From: Salinilacihabitans rarus
Lineage (GTDB): Archaea > Halobacteriota > Halobacteria > Halobacteriales > Natrialbaceae
Length of the DNA: 64,000 nucleotides
Direction: 5' to 3'
NCBI RefSeq assembly: GCF_024296665.1
Contig: NZ_CP100762.1
Location: forward strand, 248,001 to 312,000
Program-made: the position numbers and the translations under genes
In this document: in pieces, positions 50,062 through 58,998 of the stretch
Numbering within the stretch: position 1 is the first letter of the stretch
How the letters are laid out: every line of letters starts with the position of its first letter
The notes under the pieces: model-generated
Told to the model about the DNA's origin: nothing
Databases searched by the model: none
Seen by the model: only the letters and a program-made list of their open reading frames with translations

Positions 50062-50310
50062 ATGTTGAATCAGTTATCTGTGAGTGGAACGAGGAATCCG
50101 AATATGCACAGCCCTCTCCACTTCCTTTGGAACACCCGAATCCTCGGGGGATACCTCCGATTTCGGATTGCTCTCTTTGTAGCTGGTGTGTTAGCAGCGG
50201 GAGGTACAGTTGTCGCCCTCGAAATCGGTGGTGTGGCCGGTATCCTGACTCTCTCGGGATTGGTTTTCGTCACTCTCGGTGCGCTTGCTGTCGCCTTCAG
50301 ATTCCGCTGA
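50062..50310 (+). CDS. Small membrane protein with atypical composition
   Basis: The ATG at 50062 (MLNQLSVSGTRNPNMHSPLHF) gives 82 residues; an ATG at 50104 would give 68. Two hydrophobic segments (RIALFVAGVLAAGGTVVALEIGG in part, and ILTLSGLVFVTLGALAVAF) suggest a membrane hairpin with a short basic tail (RFR). Codon use is poorer in GC than in all its neighbours (many TTT, TTG, GTA, AAT) and the protein is not acidic, so it may be recently acquired or a chance frame. No family recognised. Confidence 0.45.
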   Translation: MLNQLSVSGTRNPNMHSPLHFLWNTRILGGYLRFRIALFVAGVLAAGGTVVALEIGGVAGILTLSGLVFVTLGALAVAFRFR

Positions 50311-50476
50311 ACTCAGCCTCTCTATTCGGCACCCCGTTTTGACAGAATTTGAGTAGAACACTCGGCCGCTGCCGAGTCGAAGGCGCGAATGCGGCACAAC
50401 CCGAGTCGGTCAACGAATAGTGGCGATCGTCCAGTACAGACGGGAAATCGAACGGAAACGGGACGCCGCGTCGGGA

Positions 50477-51640
50477 TTACAGCGACAGCATCGAGAGGAA
50501 GTCCTCGCTCTGGGCGTCGAGGTGGTCCAGCCGCGAGCCGAGCATCTCGCGCAGCAGGACGACGAGCCCGTTGTTCGCGCCCTCGCCGACGATGGCGGTC
50601 TCGTCGTACTCGTCGTCCCCGCGGGCACGCCCGAGGGTGCCGACGAGCGCGGCCTCGCGGTCGGCGAGGACGAGCCGGCCGATCGCGTCGCGCTCCGGCG
50701 GGAGGTTGAGCCAGTCCAACTGGGGCTCCCAGATGACCGCCTCGGGCAGCCGCTCGCGGACGACCTCGCGGACCGTCGGGTCGCGGGTGCCGAGGGAGAC
50801 GTCGACGCCCCGGTCGATCGCGTCCTCGAGGCGGGCGAAACAGCCCTCCTCGAGCAGCCCGGTCGTCGTGATCATGAGGAACAGTTCCTCGTCGGCGCGC
50901 TCGAAGAGCGACTGTCCGTGGGCGACGATGTTCTCGCGGCCCTCGACGGCTCGGACGCCGCTCTCGCGGGAGTCGCGCTCGGATTCGGGCCGGAGCCAGC
51001 GGGCGCGAAGCGCCGGGTGCCCCTCGTAGGAGAGCCGGTCGGCCTCGTCGGCCGTCACGAGCCCCGCCTCGCGCAGCAGCGGGAGGTGCGAGTGGACGAG
51101 CGAGACGCGGACGCGGTCGACGGCCGCCCCCGAGACGACCCGTTCCGGTTCGCCCGCCTCGCGGGCGGCCACGTCGCGCGCGAGGGTATCGAGGCGGATC
51201 GGGTGGCGCTGCTCGCTGAGGACTGCCAGCGTCGTCCGCCGGCGCTCGTCCGCCAGCGCACGGAAGAGGGCGTCGAGGTCGTCGTCGGCGGGGCCGCCGG
51301 CCGGGACCTCGTCGAGCCCCAGTTCGCCGACGCCGGGGTGGTCGGTCGCGCGGACGGCGTCCGCCTCGCGGTCGTACTCGATCAGGCCGGCATCGGCCAT
51401 CGCCGGGAGGTGGCGGTGCCGGAGCTCCGTCAACTGTCGGCGGTGCTCCGCGTCCGTCACCGAAAGCAGGGATTTCTCGCCCGCGCGCGCCGCCAAGTGC
51501 GCCGCGAGGTCCGAAACCGAGGTCGCGGAGCTGCGCCCGTCGAGCAGCTCCAGCGTATATCGCCTATTACCGCCGGCGTAACAACGAAAGAGCTCGTTTC
51601 GGGACCACTCGGGTTCCCGTCCGGTTTGTCGGGTAGTCAT
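50477..51640 (-). CDS. Two-HTH regulator with DUF7344-like domains and a TrmB-like C-terminal half
   Basis: The ATG at 51640 (MTTRQTGREPEWSRNELFRC) gives 387 residues. Two related winged-helix units follow one another: RNELFRCYAGGNRRYTLELLD...LRHRHLPAMADAGLIEYD (about 14-105) and LFRALADERRRTTLAVLSEQ...LVHSHLPLLREAGLV (about 125-220). Each carries the H-x-H-L-P pattern typical of haloarchaeal DUF7344 repressors. The last 150 residues (LFERADEELFLMITTTGLL, WLNLPPERDAIGRLVLADR) resemble the phospholipase-D-like C-terminal half of TrmB-family proteins without catalytic HKD motifs. It is probably a sensory transcription regulator. Its ligand and targets are unknown. Confidence 0.8.
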   Translation of the reverse strand: MTTRQTGREPEWSRNELFRCYAGGNRRYTLELLDGRSSATSVSDLAAHLAARAGEKSLLSVTDAEHRRQLTELRHRHLPAMADAGLIEYDREADAVRATDHPGVGELGLDEVPAGGPADDDLDALFRALADERRRTTLAVLSEQRHPIRLDTLARDVAAREAGEPERVVSGAAVDRVRVSLVHSHLPLLREAGLVTADEADRLSYEGHPALRARWLRPESERDSRESGVRAVEGRENIVAHGQSLFERADEELFLMITTTGLLEEGCFARLEDAIDRGVDVSLGTRDPTVREVVRERLPEAVIWEPQLDWLNLPPERDAIGRLVLADREAALVGTLGRARGDDEYDETAIVGEGANNGLVVLLREMLGSRLDHLDAQSEDFLSMLSL

Positions 51641-51841
51641 CGACCGGGTATCGGTCCCTCGGGGGAATAAGCGACACCCCAAGGTATTTTGGAATTGGGG
51701 CCAGTTAGGAACACATTTCACGACTTTCAGCAGGATTTGTACGTACGTTGCAGGACAATAGTACGATATTGCGGGTGAATTTCGATCCGGAGTGACGGTC
51801 GCGATCGCTGAAACGGACCGGCTGCGGCCGTCGCGGGCCGG

Positions 51842-52891
51842 TCACCAGGTGCCGTGGAAGGTGTCGAACGAGAGTTCGTCGAGGGGCTCGTTCCCCACTG
51901 CGATCTCGTACTCGCCGGGGGTGAGCATCGGCTTGTGGAACCGCGGGCCGTCGTCGGTCGTGATCCGCGGACAGCCAGTGTTGACGAAGGCGTCGAAGTC
52001 GAAGTTCCGGAGGCGGTCGGGGGTCACCTCGTCCATCGTGATCAGGTAGGCGTCGTCGTTGTCGTCGAGGATGTCCTGGGCGACCTCCCAGCGGCCCTGC
52101 CCGATCTTCGTACAGAAGATGACGCCCCACGTCTCGGCGTCCATCGCGCGGTGGACGGCGGCGTAGCGCTGTTTCATGAACGTCTCCGTGTCGGCCGCGG
52201 TGACGACGTTGTTGACCGGGTCGGCGATGACGACGTGCTTGTCGGGGTGTTCCATCGCCAGTCCGAGCGGGTGGAACTTCCCGCCGCCGACGTAGAGCAC
52301 CTGATCGGCCGGGACGTCCGCGCTCGCGTAGTTACAGCCGAGCACCTGTCCCTCGTGGGTCAGGCGCTCGTCGCCGCGGCGACTGTGGACCTCGTAGCCC
52401 CGCTCTTCGAGGAACTCGCCCATCTCCTCGTAGCGGTTCATGTGCTGGGCGGTCGTCACGAGGCCGACTTCGGGGGTCTCCTCGGGGGACTCGAGCGTGT
52501 CGAGGGCCTCCTCCATGATCGGCGTCACGTCGACGTTCGAGAAGAGGGGGACGTAGATGATCTTCTCCGACTCTTTCATCGGCGAGTGGCCGAAGTGGAC
52601 GAAGACGTCGGTCCGGCGCATCAGGTAGGTGTCGAGGTCGCAGGCGCCGTAACAGGGCTGGCCCGAGATGAGGAAGGTGACGTCGTCGTCGACGAGTTCG
52701 CGGAGGTCGTCGGCGACTCTCGGGCCGCGGCGTTTCAACCCCTCGGGGAACTGCAGGCCGACGTTCGTCGCGTCGCGCTCCTCGATCGCCTCGACGATCC
52801 GATCGAGTTCGTAGTCCCACTCGCGGTCGTGTTTCAGCCGCATCCCGGTGTTTCGGAGGTCGCCCTCGCTGTACTCCGACTCCTGACTCAT
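51842..52891 (-). CDS. dph2: Diphthamide biosynthesis enzyme Dph2
   Basis: A 349-residue protein with three Dph2-type domains. The Cys residues that should hold the radical-SAM-like [4Fe-4S] cluster are seen in SGQPCYGACD (Cys80 or Cys84), VLGCNYAS and VNTGCPRI. Other conserved parts are LQFPEGLKRRGPRVADDL and VYVGGGKFHPLGLAM-like segments. Archaeal Dph2 acts as a homodimer, transferring the 3-amino-3-carboxypropyl group of S-adenosylmethionine to a His of elongation factor 2. The gene seems monocistronic, with a 201-base gap to the regulator downstream. Confidence 0.95.
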   Translation of the reverse strand: MSQESEYSEGDLRNTGMRLKHDREWDYELDRIVEAIEERDATNVGLQFPEGLKRRGPRVADDLRELVDDDVTFLISGQPCYGACDLDTYLMRRTDVFVHFGHSPMKESEKIIYVPLFSNVDVTPIMEEALDTLESPEETPEVGLVTTAQHMNRYEEMGEFLEERGYEVHSRRGDERLTHEGQVLGCNYASADVPADQVLYVGGGKFHPLGLAMEHPDKHVVIADPVNNVVTAADTETFMKQRYAAVHRAMDAETWGVIFCTKIGQGRWEVAQDILDDNDDAYLITMDEVTPDRLRNFDFDAFVNTGCPRITTDDGPRFHKPMLTPGEYEIAVGNEPLDELSFDTFHGTW

Positions 52892-53104
52892 TGCCCGTCG
52901 TAACGGCCACGGACGTATAACGCCGACGCTTCGGTCACGGCGGCGCCGTGCCGGCGGATCGTCGCGGAGTCGGCGGGCAGCAAACGGTCGCGAACGGTAC
53001 GAACGGCGCGAACGCGCCGAACCGTTCGGCGTACGGTCACGTTTCCGCCGCTACGAGCCGATTACCGGCGGTACGTTGAAACCGCGGACGCCCGTACCGC
53101 GGCC

Positions 53105-53479
53105 ATGAGCGTCGAGCGAAGCCGCCCCGACGAACTGGCCCGACGACTCGGCGAGGCGATCGCGGACCTGCCCGAGTACGAGGCGTTCGAGTCGGCGCGA
53201 GCGGCGGTCGCCGACTCCGAGCACGCACAGGCGAAGATCGACGAGTTCGAGCGCCGACGCCGGGAGTTCGCCCTCGCCCGGCAGGCGGGGTCGGCGACCC
53301 GGGAGGACCTCGAGACCCTGCGGGAGACCCAGGAGGAACTGCACGCGATACCGGTGATGCGCGAGTACCTCGAGGCGAAAGCCGACCTCGCGGGGCGTCT
53401 CGAAGAACTCAACGAGGCCATCTCCGGGCCGCTCGCCGTCGACTTCGGCGGCGAGGCGGGCGGTTGCTGTCACGACTGA
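53105..53479 (+). CDS. YlbF-family protein with a C-terminal Cys-Cys-His
   Basis: A 124-residue helical protein matching the YlbF/YmcA fold: ARRLGEAIADLPEYEAFESA, AKIDEFERRRREFALARQAG and LRETQEELHAIPVMREYLEA. In Bacillus, YlbF (RicF) forms a complex with YmcA and YaaT that binds iron-sulfur clusters and affects RNA maturation. This protein ends GGEAGGCCHD, a Cys-Cys-x-His-like tail that could bind metal. The start is the ATG at 53105. It is separate from its neighbours by more than 90 bases on both sides. Confidence 0.85.
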   Translation: MSVERSRPDELARRLGEAIADLPEYEAFESARAAVADSEHAQAKIDEFERRRREFALARQAGSATREDLETLRETQEELHAIPVMREYLEAKADLAGRLEELNEAISGPLAVDFGGEAGGCCHD

Positions 53480-53573
53480 GCGGTTCGGCCCGCCGTCGGA
53501 GTTAATTCGTCGCGATTCGGCGGCTATTTTTTCGACCCAACAGTCATGGTGCTGGAATCGAAAGGGGCTCTCA

Positions 53574-54491
53574 ATGCCAGCAGAAGGGTCTACGGACGGG
53601 TACCTGTTCGACCTCTACCGCCGGTACATCGGCGAACCCGACGGTCGGACGGACGTGTACCTCGGCTTCGGGCTGTTCCTCGGCGGTATCGGCCTGGCGA
53701 TCGTCGCGCTGTCGCTGTTCCTGTGGGGAAGCACGTTCGAGGCGCGGACGCCGGCGTACTTCGCGTGGATCGAACCGGCCTACGCGCTCGGGATGCTCTC
53801 GCTGCCCGCGGTGATGCTCGGCATCGTCGTCCTCCTGCCGGCCGAGCGTCGGGTGCGCTACGCATCGATCGGCGGTGCGGCGGTCGCGGTGGCGGCGGTC
53901 GTCGGCTTCCTTCAGCTCTATCCGTACAACTGGAATTTCTACGAGAGCGGCGAGGCAGCGTTCAGCACCGTCCACGTCGTCGCGACGTACGCCGTCGGTC
54001 TGGCGAGTCTCACCGCCTCGACCGGCGCCGCGCTGATCGCCCACTACCTCGACATGGCGCGGACGGTCGAGGAACTCGAGGCCGCCGACGAGGCGGACGA
54101 GGAACGCTACTCCGACGAGGAGATCCGCGAGGACATCGACGCCGCGATGGAGGAGGTCGAACTCTCGTGGGGCGGCGTCGAGAAGAACGACAACAAGCGG
54201 CTGAGTTTCACCGACCACGAGTTCGAGAGCGTCGACGTCGACGTCGAGGCCAAGACCACCCGGTCGTCGGGCGTCGACGAGCAGGTCGCCGGCCTCAAGG
54301 GGCTCAAAGGCGGCGAGACGAAGACGACCACGTCGAGTTCGACCGTCGACGACCAGACCCGGAAACTGAAGGAACTCAGAGAACAGCGGCGGGCGGAGGA
54401 GACGGCCGACGACGGCGGCGCGCTGGCGTCGGTCCGCCGACCGTTCGCGGGGCTGGTCGAACGGCTTCGACGGCTGGGTCGCGGAAATTGA
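53574..54491 (+). CDS. Membrane protein with acidic cytoplasmic tail (DUF7139-like), upstream of salactin
   Basis: A 305-residue protein with four membrane spans in its first half (about 29-50, 64-86, 93-112 and 128-152). A charged cytoplasmic second half follows: a Glu/Asp-rich helix (about 160-190), a conserved stretch VELSWGGVEKNDNKRLSFTDHEF (in part) and a Lys/Thr/Ser-rich region with GLKGLKGGETK. The last 40 residues are a basic helix (PFAGLVERLRRLGRGN). I recall it as a DUF7139-type haloarchaeal protein. It lies 96 bases before the salactin gene on the same strand, so it is a candidate membrane partner for that filament. Confidence 0.78.
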   Translation: MPAEGSTDGYLFDLYRRYIGEPDGRTDVYLGFGLFLGGIGLAIVALSLFLWGSTFEARTPAYFAWIEPAYALGMLSLPAVMLGIVVLLPAERRVRYASIGGAAVAVAAVVGFLQLYPYNWNFYESGEAAFSTVHVVATYAVGLASLTASTGAALIAHYLDMARTVEELEAADEADEERYSDEEIREDIDAAMEEVELSWGGVEKNDNKRLSFTDHEFESVDVDVEAKTTRSSGVDEQVAGLKGLKGGETKTTTSSSTVDDQTRKLKELREQRRAEETADDGGALASVRRPFAGLVERLRRLGRGN

Positions 54492-54557
54492 ATCGCCGGT
54501 TCGATATAAATACAGCCCTCTTCTCCACTGTTTTCTGATTCAACCAATTCACATAGA

Positions 54558-54565
54558 TTTATAAT
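54558..54565 (+). promoter_or_regulatory. TATA box of the salactin gene
   Basis: TTTATAAT lies 23-30 bases before the ATG at 54588, the right spacing for a leaderless transcript. It implies that the actin gene has its own promoter, even though it follows the membrane-protein gene closely. Confidence 0.6.
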
Positions 54566-54587
54566 CCGTCAGACGCCTTGGCCAACC

Positions 54588-55610
54588 ATGGCCAAGGGCC
54601 TAGACGTTGGGACGATGAACATCCTGTCGGCACAGCAGGATGGTAACGACACGGTGTTCGTGCAGCAGCGAAACTCCTTCGTGGAGATCGAGTACTCCGA
54701 CATGGCCGAGCAGATGCTCTCGCGGAGCGAGGTCCTCCACATCCGCAAGGACGACAAGGTGTACGTCGTGGGGGACGACGCCCTGAACTTCGCGAACATC
54801 TTCAACAAGGAGACGCGCCGGCCGATGTCTCAGGGGATCCTCTCCTCGGACGAGAAGAGCGCGATTCCGATGATGAAACTCATCATCGAGCAGGTCGTCG
54901 GCGAGCCCTCCTATCCGGACGAGAAACTCTACTTCTCTACGCCCGCGGACCCGATCGACTCCGATCTCTCGACGCTGTACCACCAGAAGACGATCGAGTC
55001 GTTCCTCAACGACATGGGGTACGACGCCGAACCGATCAACGAGGGGATGGCCGTCATCTACTCCGAACTCGCGGACAACAACTTCACCGGCCTCGGCATC
55101 TCCTTCGGCGCGGGCATGACGAACGTCTGTCTGGCCTACTACGCGGTGCCCGTGATGAAGTTCTCGGTCGCCCGCGGCGGCGACTGGATCGACGAGCAGG
55201 CCGCCCGCGCGACCGGCACGCCCGTCGACAAGGTGACCTCGATCAAGGAGGACGACTTCGAACTCGACTTCACGACCGACGTCGGCGGCGTCGAAGGGGC
55301 CCTCTCTATCTACTACGAGAACCTGCTGGACTACGTCATCGAGAACATCGTCACGGAGGTCGACGACGAGGACGTCGAGGAGGGTCTGGACGTGCCCGTC
55401 GTCGTCACCGGCGGCACTTCGAGTCCCAGCGGCTTCGAGGCGCTGTTCCGCGATCACCTCGAGGACGCGAACATCCCGTTCTCGATCAGCGGCGTCAGCC
55501 ACGCCACCGAACCCCTCTACAGCGTCGCCCGCGGTGGCCTCGTCGCCGCCCGCTCCGACGAGGACGTCGACCACGACGACGAACCGGAAGCCGAAGCGAC
55601 CGCCGAGTAA
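54588..55610 (+). CDS. Salactin-like actin homologue
   Basis: A 340-residue actin-superfamily protein. The phosphate-1 loop is [13 protein letters not shown] (residues 4-16), phosphate-2 is [13 protein letters not shown] (about 167-179) and the adenosine motif is [13 protein letters not shown] (about 270-282). The [26 protein letters not shown] (in part) and [19 protein letters not shown] regions match what I recall of salactin, the dynamically unstable filament-forming actin of Halobacterium salinarum. The acidic tail ([17 protein letters not shown]) is typical of haloarchaea. It has its own TATA box. It probably forms filaments used in cell growth or segregation. The sequence is less acidic and more conserved-looking than its neighbours. 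Confidence 0.9.
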   Translation: MAKGLDVGTMNILSAQQDGNDTVFVQQRNSFVEIEYSDMAEQMLSRSEVLHIRKDDKVYVVGDDALNFANIFNKETRRPMSQGILSSDEKSAIPMMKLIIEQVVGEPSYPDEKLYFSTPADPIDSDLSTLYHQKTIESFLNDMGYDAEPINEGMAVIYSELADNNFTGLGISFGAGMTNVCLAYYAVPVMKFSVARGGDWIDEQAARATGTPVDKVTSIKEDDFELDFTTDVGGVEGALSIYYENLLDYVIENIVTEVDDEDVEEGLDVPVVVTGGTSSPSGFEALFRDHLEDANIPFSISGVSHATEPLYSVARGGLVAARSDEDVDHDDEPEAEATAE

Positions 55611-55662
55611 CCCTCCCTCGCTCCCGCCCGCTCGGATCGACGTTTCGACGGCGGAGGCCCCC

Positions 55663-55833
55663 TCAGTTCTCGTAGAACCGGTTGATCGCGTCCCGCCACG
55701 ACTCGGCGTCCTCGGGTTCGCTCTCGTGGTCGACCGGCACGTTCGCGTACCCACAGCGGTTACACGCGACCGTCTCGACGTCGCCCAGCGAGAGCCGTTC
55801 GAGCGGGGCCTGACACCGTGGGCAAACCTCCAT
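55663..55833 (-). CDS. Small zinc-ribbon protein (56 aa)
   Basis: Read on the minus strand from the ATG at 55833, the product begins MEVCPRCQAPLERLSLGD and continues with ETVACNRCGYANVPVDHE, ending in an acidic helix (WRDAINRFYEN). Two CxxC knuckles (residues 4-7 and 24-27) make a complete zinc ribbon. It is convergent with the salactin gene, 52 bases from its stop. Small zinc proteins of this type are common in haloarchaea; the target is unknown. Confidence 0.8.
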   Translation of the reverse strand: MEVCPRCQAPLERLSLGDVETVACNRCGYANVPVDHESEPEDAESWRDAINRFYEN

Positions 55834-56002
55834 GTGCGTACCTATCAGTCGATCCAGTTAATTCTATACGATAGTTTTCACCGCCGACGGATACCGCGTT
55901 CCGGCCCGTCGCAGTCCCCGGGTTCCGGCCCCGACGCCCGCCCCGGAATTACTATTGCGCATTTACCAAAGTTTTTGTATGCGGCCCATGTATGCAGTTT
56001 CG

Positions 56003-56404
56003 ATGAGCGCAACCTCGCCCGCCGACGTGGACCGGACGATCGAACGCTGTCGACCCGCGGACGTCACCCCCGTGCGACTCGACGCCGACGCCCTCGAGTC
56101 GACCGCACCCGAGTACCTGCGCGACCTGAAACGCGAGTTGAACCGCAACGGCCTGTTCCCCGCCGACCTCACGGTCGCGGCCCGCTTCGACGAGGACTGC
56201 TCGCTTGACACCCAGCGCGAGGCCGACCGCGTCCGCGGCTACGTCCGCGCGGGCGCGTTCCTCGGCGTCGGGACGGTGACCGTCTCCGTCGAGGAGGTCG
56301 CCGACCCCGAGAAGGTCCGGCCCGCCCTCGCGGCCTGCGCCGAGCGCGCCGACCGCGAGGGACTGGCGCTCGAACTCGACGGACCCATTAGCCTCGAGGG
56401 CTGA
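56003..56404 (+). CDS. Conserved haloarchaeal protein of unknown function
   Basis: The ATG at 56003 (MSATSPADVDRTIERCRPADV) gives 133 residues; in-frame ATGs at 55979 and 55988 are also possible, because an AT-rich promoter (CATTTACCAAAG, about 55961-55972) lies close upstream. The protein is a single acidic domain with alternating helices and strands: YLRDLKRELNRNGLFPADLTV, RVRGYVRAGAFLGVGTVTVSV and LAACAERADREGLALEL. No motif points to catalysis. It is followed by a METTL5-like methyltransferase gene after ten bases, so it may be its partner, filling the place Trm112 has in eukaryotes; that is inference only. Confidence 0.78.
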   Translation: MSATSPADVDRTIERCRPADVTPVRLDADALESTAPEYLRDLKRELNRNGLFPADLTVAARFDEDCSLDTQREADRVRGYVRAGAFLGVGTVTVSVEEVADPEKVRPALAACAERADREGLALELDGPISLEG

Positions 56405-56414
56405 CGGCCACCCG

Positions 56415-57053
56415 ATGCCCTCGCGGCGCGCGGTCGCCCGCCGACTCGAATCCGTCGCGGACTTCGCGGAGCCGTCGCCGGCGCTCGAACAGTACCTCAC
56501 GCCGCCCGAAATCGCCGCTCACGTCGCCCACCTCGCCGACCTGCAGGGCGACCTGCGCTCGCGGACCGTCGTCGACCTCGGGACGGGCACGGGGATGCTG
56601 GCCATCGCCGCGGCCTGTTTCGATCCCGGCCGCGTCGTCGGCGTCGACGTCGACCCCGACGCGCTGGCGCTCGCCCGCGACAACGCCGCGGCCGTCTTCG
56701 GCGACCCCCCGGCCGCCGACGCCCTCCAGTGGGTGCGCGGCGACGCCGCTCGCTCCCCCATTTGCGCCCCCGACGCGACCGTCCTCTCGAACCCCCCGTT
56801 CGGCGCCCAGCGCGGGAACCGCCACGCCGACCGCGCGTTCCTCGAGACGGCCAGCGAGGTCGGCGCCGTCTCGTACACGATCCACAACGAGGGGAGCCGC
56901 GAGTTCGTCGAGGCCTTCGCCGCCGACGCCGGCGGCACCGTCACCCACGCCTTCCGGGCGGCGTTCCCCATCGAGCACCGGTTCGACTTCCACGAGGCCG
57001 AGTCGCGCGAACTCGCGGCCGAAGTGTTCCGGATCGAGTGGGAGCGATCGTAG
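56415..57053 (+). CDS. METTL5-like RNA adenine methyltransferase
   Basis: A 212-residue SAM-dependent methyltransferase. Motif I is VVDLGTGTGMLAIAAACFD (about 55-73), the acidic ribose-binding Asp lies in VVGVDVDPDALALA, and the catalytic motif IV is NPPFGAQRGNRHADRAFL with the NPPF typical of N6-adenine enzymes. The N-terminus LEQYLTPPEIAAHVAHLA matches METTL5. Eukaryotic METTL5 makes m6A in small-subunit rRNA. The archaeal members presumably modify rRNA too. It follows the hypothetical gene by ten bases and is convergent with the rhomboid gene. Confidence 0.88.
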   Translation: MPSRRAVARRLESVADFAEPSPALEQYLTPPEIAAHVAHLADLQGDLRSRTVVDLGTGTGMLAIAAACFDPGRVVGVDVDPDALALARDNAAAVFGDPPAADALQWVRGDAARSPICAPDATVLSNPPFGAQRGNRHADRAFLETASEVGAVSYTIHNEGSREFVEAFAADAGGTVTHAFRAAFPIEHRFDFHEAESRELAAEVFRIEWERS

Positions 57054-57085
57054 CTCCCGACGGTTCGAGATCGCGACGAACCCGT

Positions 57086-58885
57086 TCACCCGTCCCGGTA
57101 CTCCTCCGCGCTCGCGATCGGCACGCGCGTCCCGTCCGAGCGTGCGAAGACGACGTCCTCCTCGCGTTCGACCTGCAGTCCGTTCGCCGAGACGGTTTCG
57201 TTCTCGGCGGGGATCTCGACCCGGGCGTCCTCGCCGTCGCCCGTCACGTCGAGGAAGAAGCCGTCCTCCTCGGGGACGATCCGGACGTCACGGCCGTCGA
57301 TCCGCACGTCGGGGTCGACGGGGTCGGAGGCGTGGGCGAAGTGCCGGTCGCCGTCGACGTCGATCCAGACCCGGTAGGCGGTCTCGTTGCCGACCGCCGA
57401 CCAGCCCTCGCGCTCGACGGTGACGGACTCGCGCCAGCCCGGTCCGCCGACGTGGACGGTCTCCTCGCCGGCGAACTCGAGTTGGCGGGCGGGGACCGCC
57501 TCGATCCAGAGGTTGCGCTCGTCGCTGGAGACGACGAGGCCGCTCGACTCCACCGTCGAGTTCAGGCCGTACGGCGAGAGGTCGACGACCGAGACGAGTT
57601 CGTTCTCGACGCCCTCGACGTACTCGACCGAGTAGTCCTCGACCGTCACCGCCGTCTCCGAGGACTCGCCCTCGACGACGAACAGGTTCGCCGGGACGGC
57701 GGGGCCGGCGACGAGCGCGACGACGAACAGCACGGCGACGAGCGCCGACCGGCGACGGGTCGCGCCGGCGAGTCGACCGCCCAGCGTACGCACGCGCCCC
57801 CCCGAGGCGAGGGCGCGGATCCGTTCGCCGGCGCCGGGGCTCGATCCGCCGCCGAACGCGAGCGAGAGGGGCCGCGCCGTCGGCGCCGCGTCGCCCGCGA
57901 GGCGTCGCCGGAGACCCGCCGGCAGCAGCGGCCGGTCCGAACCCGCGACGGCGACGGTGACGAGCAGCGCCAGCGCGAGGACCACGACGACGCCGGGCCC
58001 GCGGTAGAGGACGTACGTGTCCCGGCCGCCGAACCAGTAGATCGCCCACAGCGACTTGGCGAAGCCGAAGAATACCAGCGCGAGCCAGAACCGGAGCGGG
58101 TCGGGCCGGTGGCCCCGCCGTTCGAGCATCGCCGCACAGAGCAGGACGCCGACGAGGAAGCCGAGCGCGTGGCCCTGGATCGCTATCGTCGCCCACGACG
58201 GGGCCGACGGCGCCCCGGGGGTCGCCTCGTAGACGTAGATCGGGTTCCGGACGGCCCAGTAGACCGTCGAGAGGACCCCCTGCGCGCCGAGGGTCGCGAG
58301 GACCGTCGCGATCGGGTAGCGGACGAGGGCGAAGCCGGCGAACGCGAAGACGACCCCCGAGAAGCCGATGACGGGGCCGAGCGCGAACAGCCCCGTCACC
58401 AGTCCGACCGCGAGGACCGCGCCCGGAACGATCGCGAACGCGCGCACCCGCGGGTCGTACCACCACCAGCGGGACCCGTCGCCGTCGTCGCGCCCGCCGG
58501 GCGGGTAGTGTCCCCACGCGAACTCGGCGATGGGCGCGACGACGGCGGTCCCGACGAGGTTGCCGACGAGGTGGCCCGATCCCGCGTGGGCGAACGACGA
58601 GGCGACGATCCCGAGCGGGTAGAAGTACGACCACGCGCGGTAGGGGAGCGCGACGGGGTTCTCGAAGTCGGAGACGCCGTCCTGAACGAACAGGTAGAAC
58701 CCGAGGACGAACGCGACGACGAGGAGCGTCCCCCACGGGACGCCGTACAGCAGCCGCGAGCGGAGGGTCTCGCCCCACCGCCGGCCCGCGGGGGAGAGTC
58801 GCCTGACGACCTCGACCGACGCGACAAGCGACGCTACTACGAGCGCCGCGAGCAACGGTCCGAGGGCGTCCCCGGGTTCGGGCAC
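57086..58885 (-). CDS. Rhomboid-family intramembrane serine protease with large C-terminal domain
   Basis: A 599-residue protein. The rhomboid core (about 1-310) shows the N-terminal [17 protein letters not shown], the catalytic Ser in [12 protein letters not shown] and the catalytic His in [15 protein letters not shown] further span at about 385-405 is followed by roughly 190 residues of soluble, beta-rich, acidic domain on the outside (about 410-599). Rhomboids cleave membrane proteins inside the bilayer, and haloarchaeal rhomboids influence N-glycosylation of the S-layer. The large outer domain is unusual compared with the usual core-only archaeal rhomboids of about 200-350 residues. Confidence 0.88.
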   Translation of the reverse strand: MPEPGDALGPLLAALVVASLVASVEVVRRLSPAGRRWGETLRSRLLYGVPWGTLLVVAFVLGFYLFVQDGVSDFENPVALPYRAWSYFYPLGIVASSFAHAGSGHLVGNLVGTAVVAPIAEFAWGHYPPGGRDDGDGSRWWWYDPRVRAFAIVPGAVLAVGLVTGLFALGPVIGFSGVVFAFAGFALVRYPIATVLATLGAQGVLSTVYWAVRNPIYVYEATPGAPSAPSWATIAIQGHALGFLVGVLLCAAMLERRGHRPDPLRFWLALVFFGFAKSLWAIYWFGGRDTYVLYRGPGVVVVLALALLVTVAVAGSDRPLLPAGLRRRLAGDAAPTARPLSLAFGGGSSPGAGERIRALASGGRVRTLGGRLAGATRRRSALVAVLFVVALVAGPAVPANLFVVEGESSETAVTVEDYSVEYVEGVENELVSVVDLSPYGLNSTVESSGLVVSSDERNLWIEAVPARQLEFAGEETVHVGGPGWRESVTVEREGWSAVGNETAYRVWIDVDGDRHFAHASDPVDPDVRIDGRDVRIVPEEDGFFLDVTGDGEDARVEIPAENETVSANGLQVEREEDVVFARSDGTRVPIASAEEYRDG

Positions 58886-58998
58886 GCCCAGAGGGTTTTC
58901 GCGGAGCCGTCTTGTGGGTTGTGTCTCCGGCGAGTCGCGGCCGTTCGGACGGGAGAGGCTTCGAAAGGTACAAGCGACCGACGAACGGACGTGTGGGC

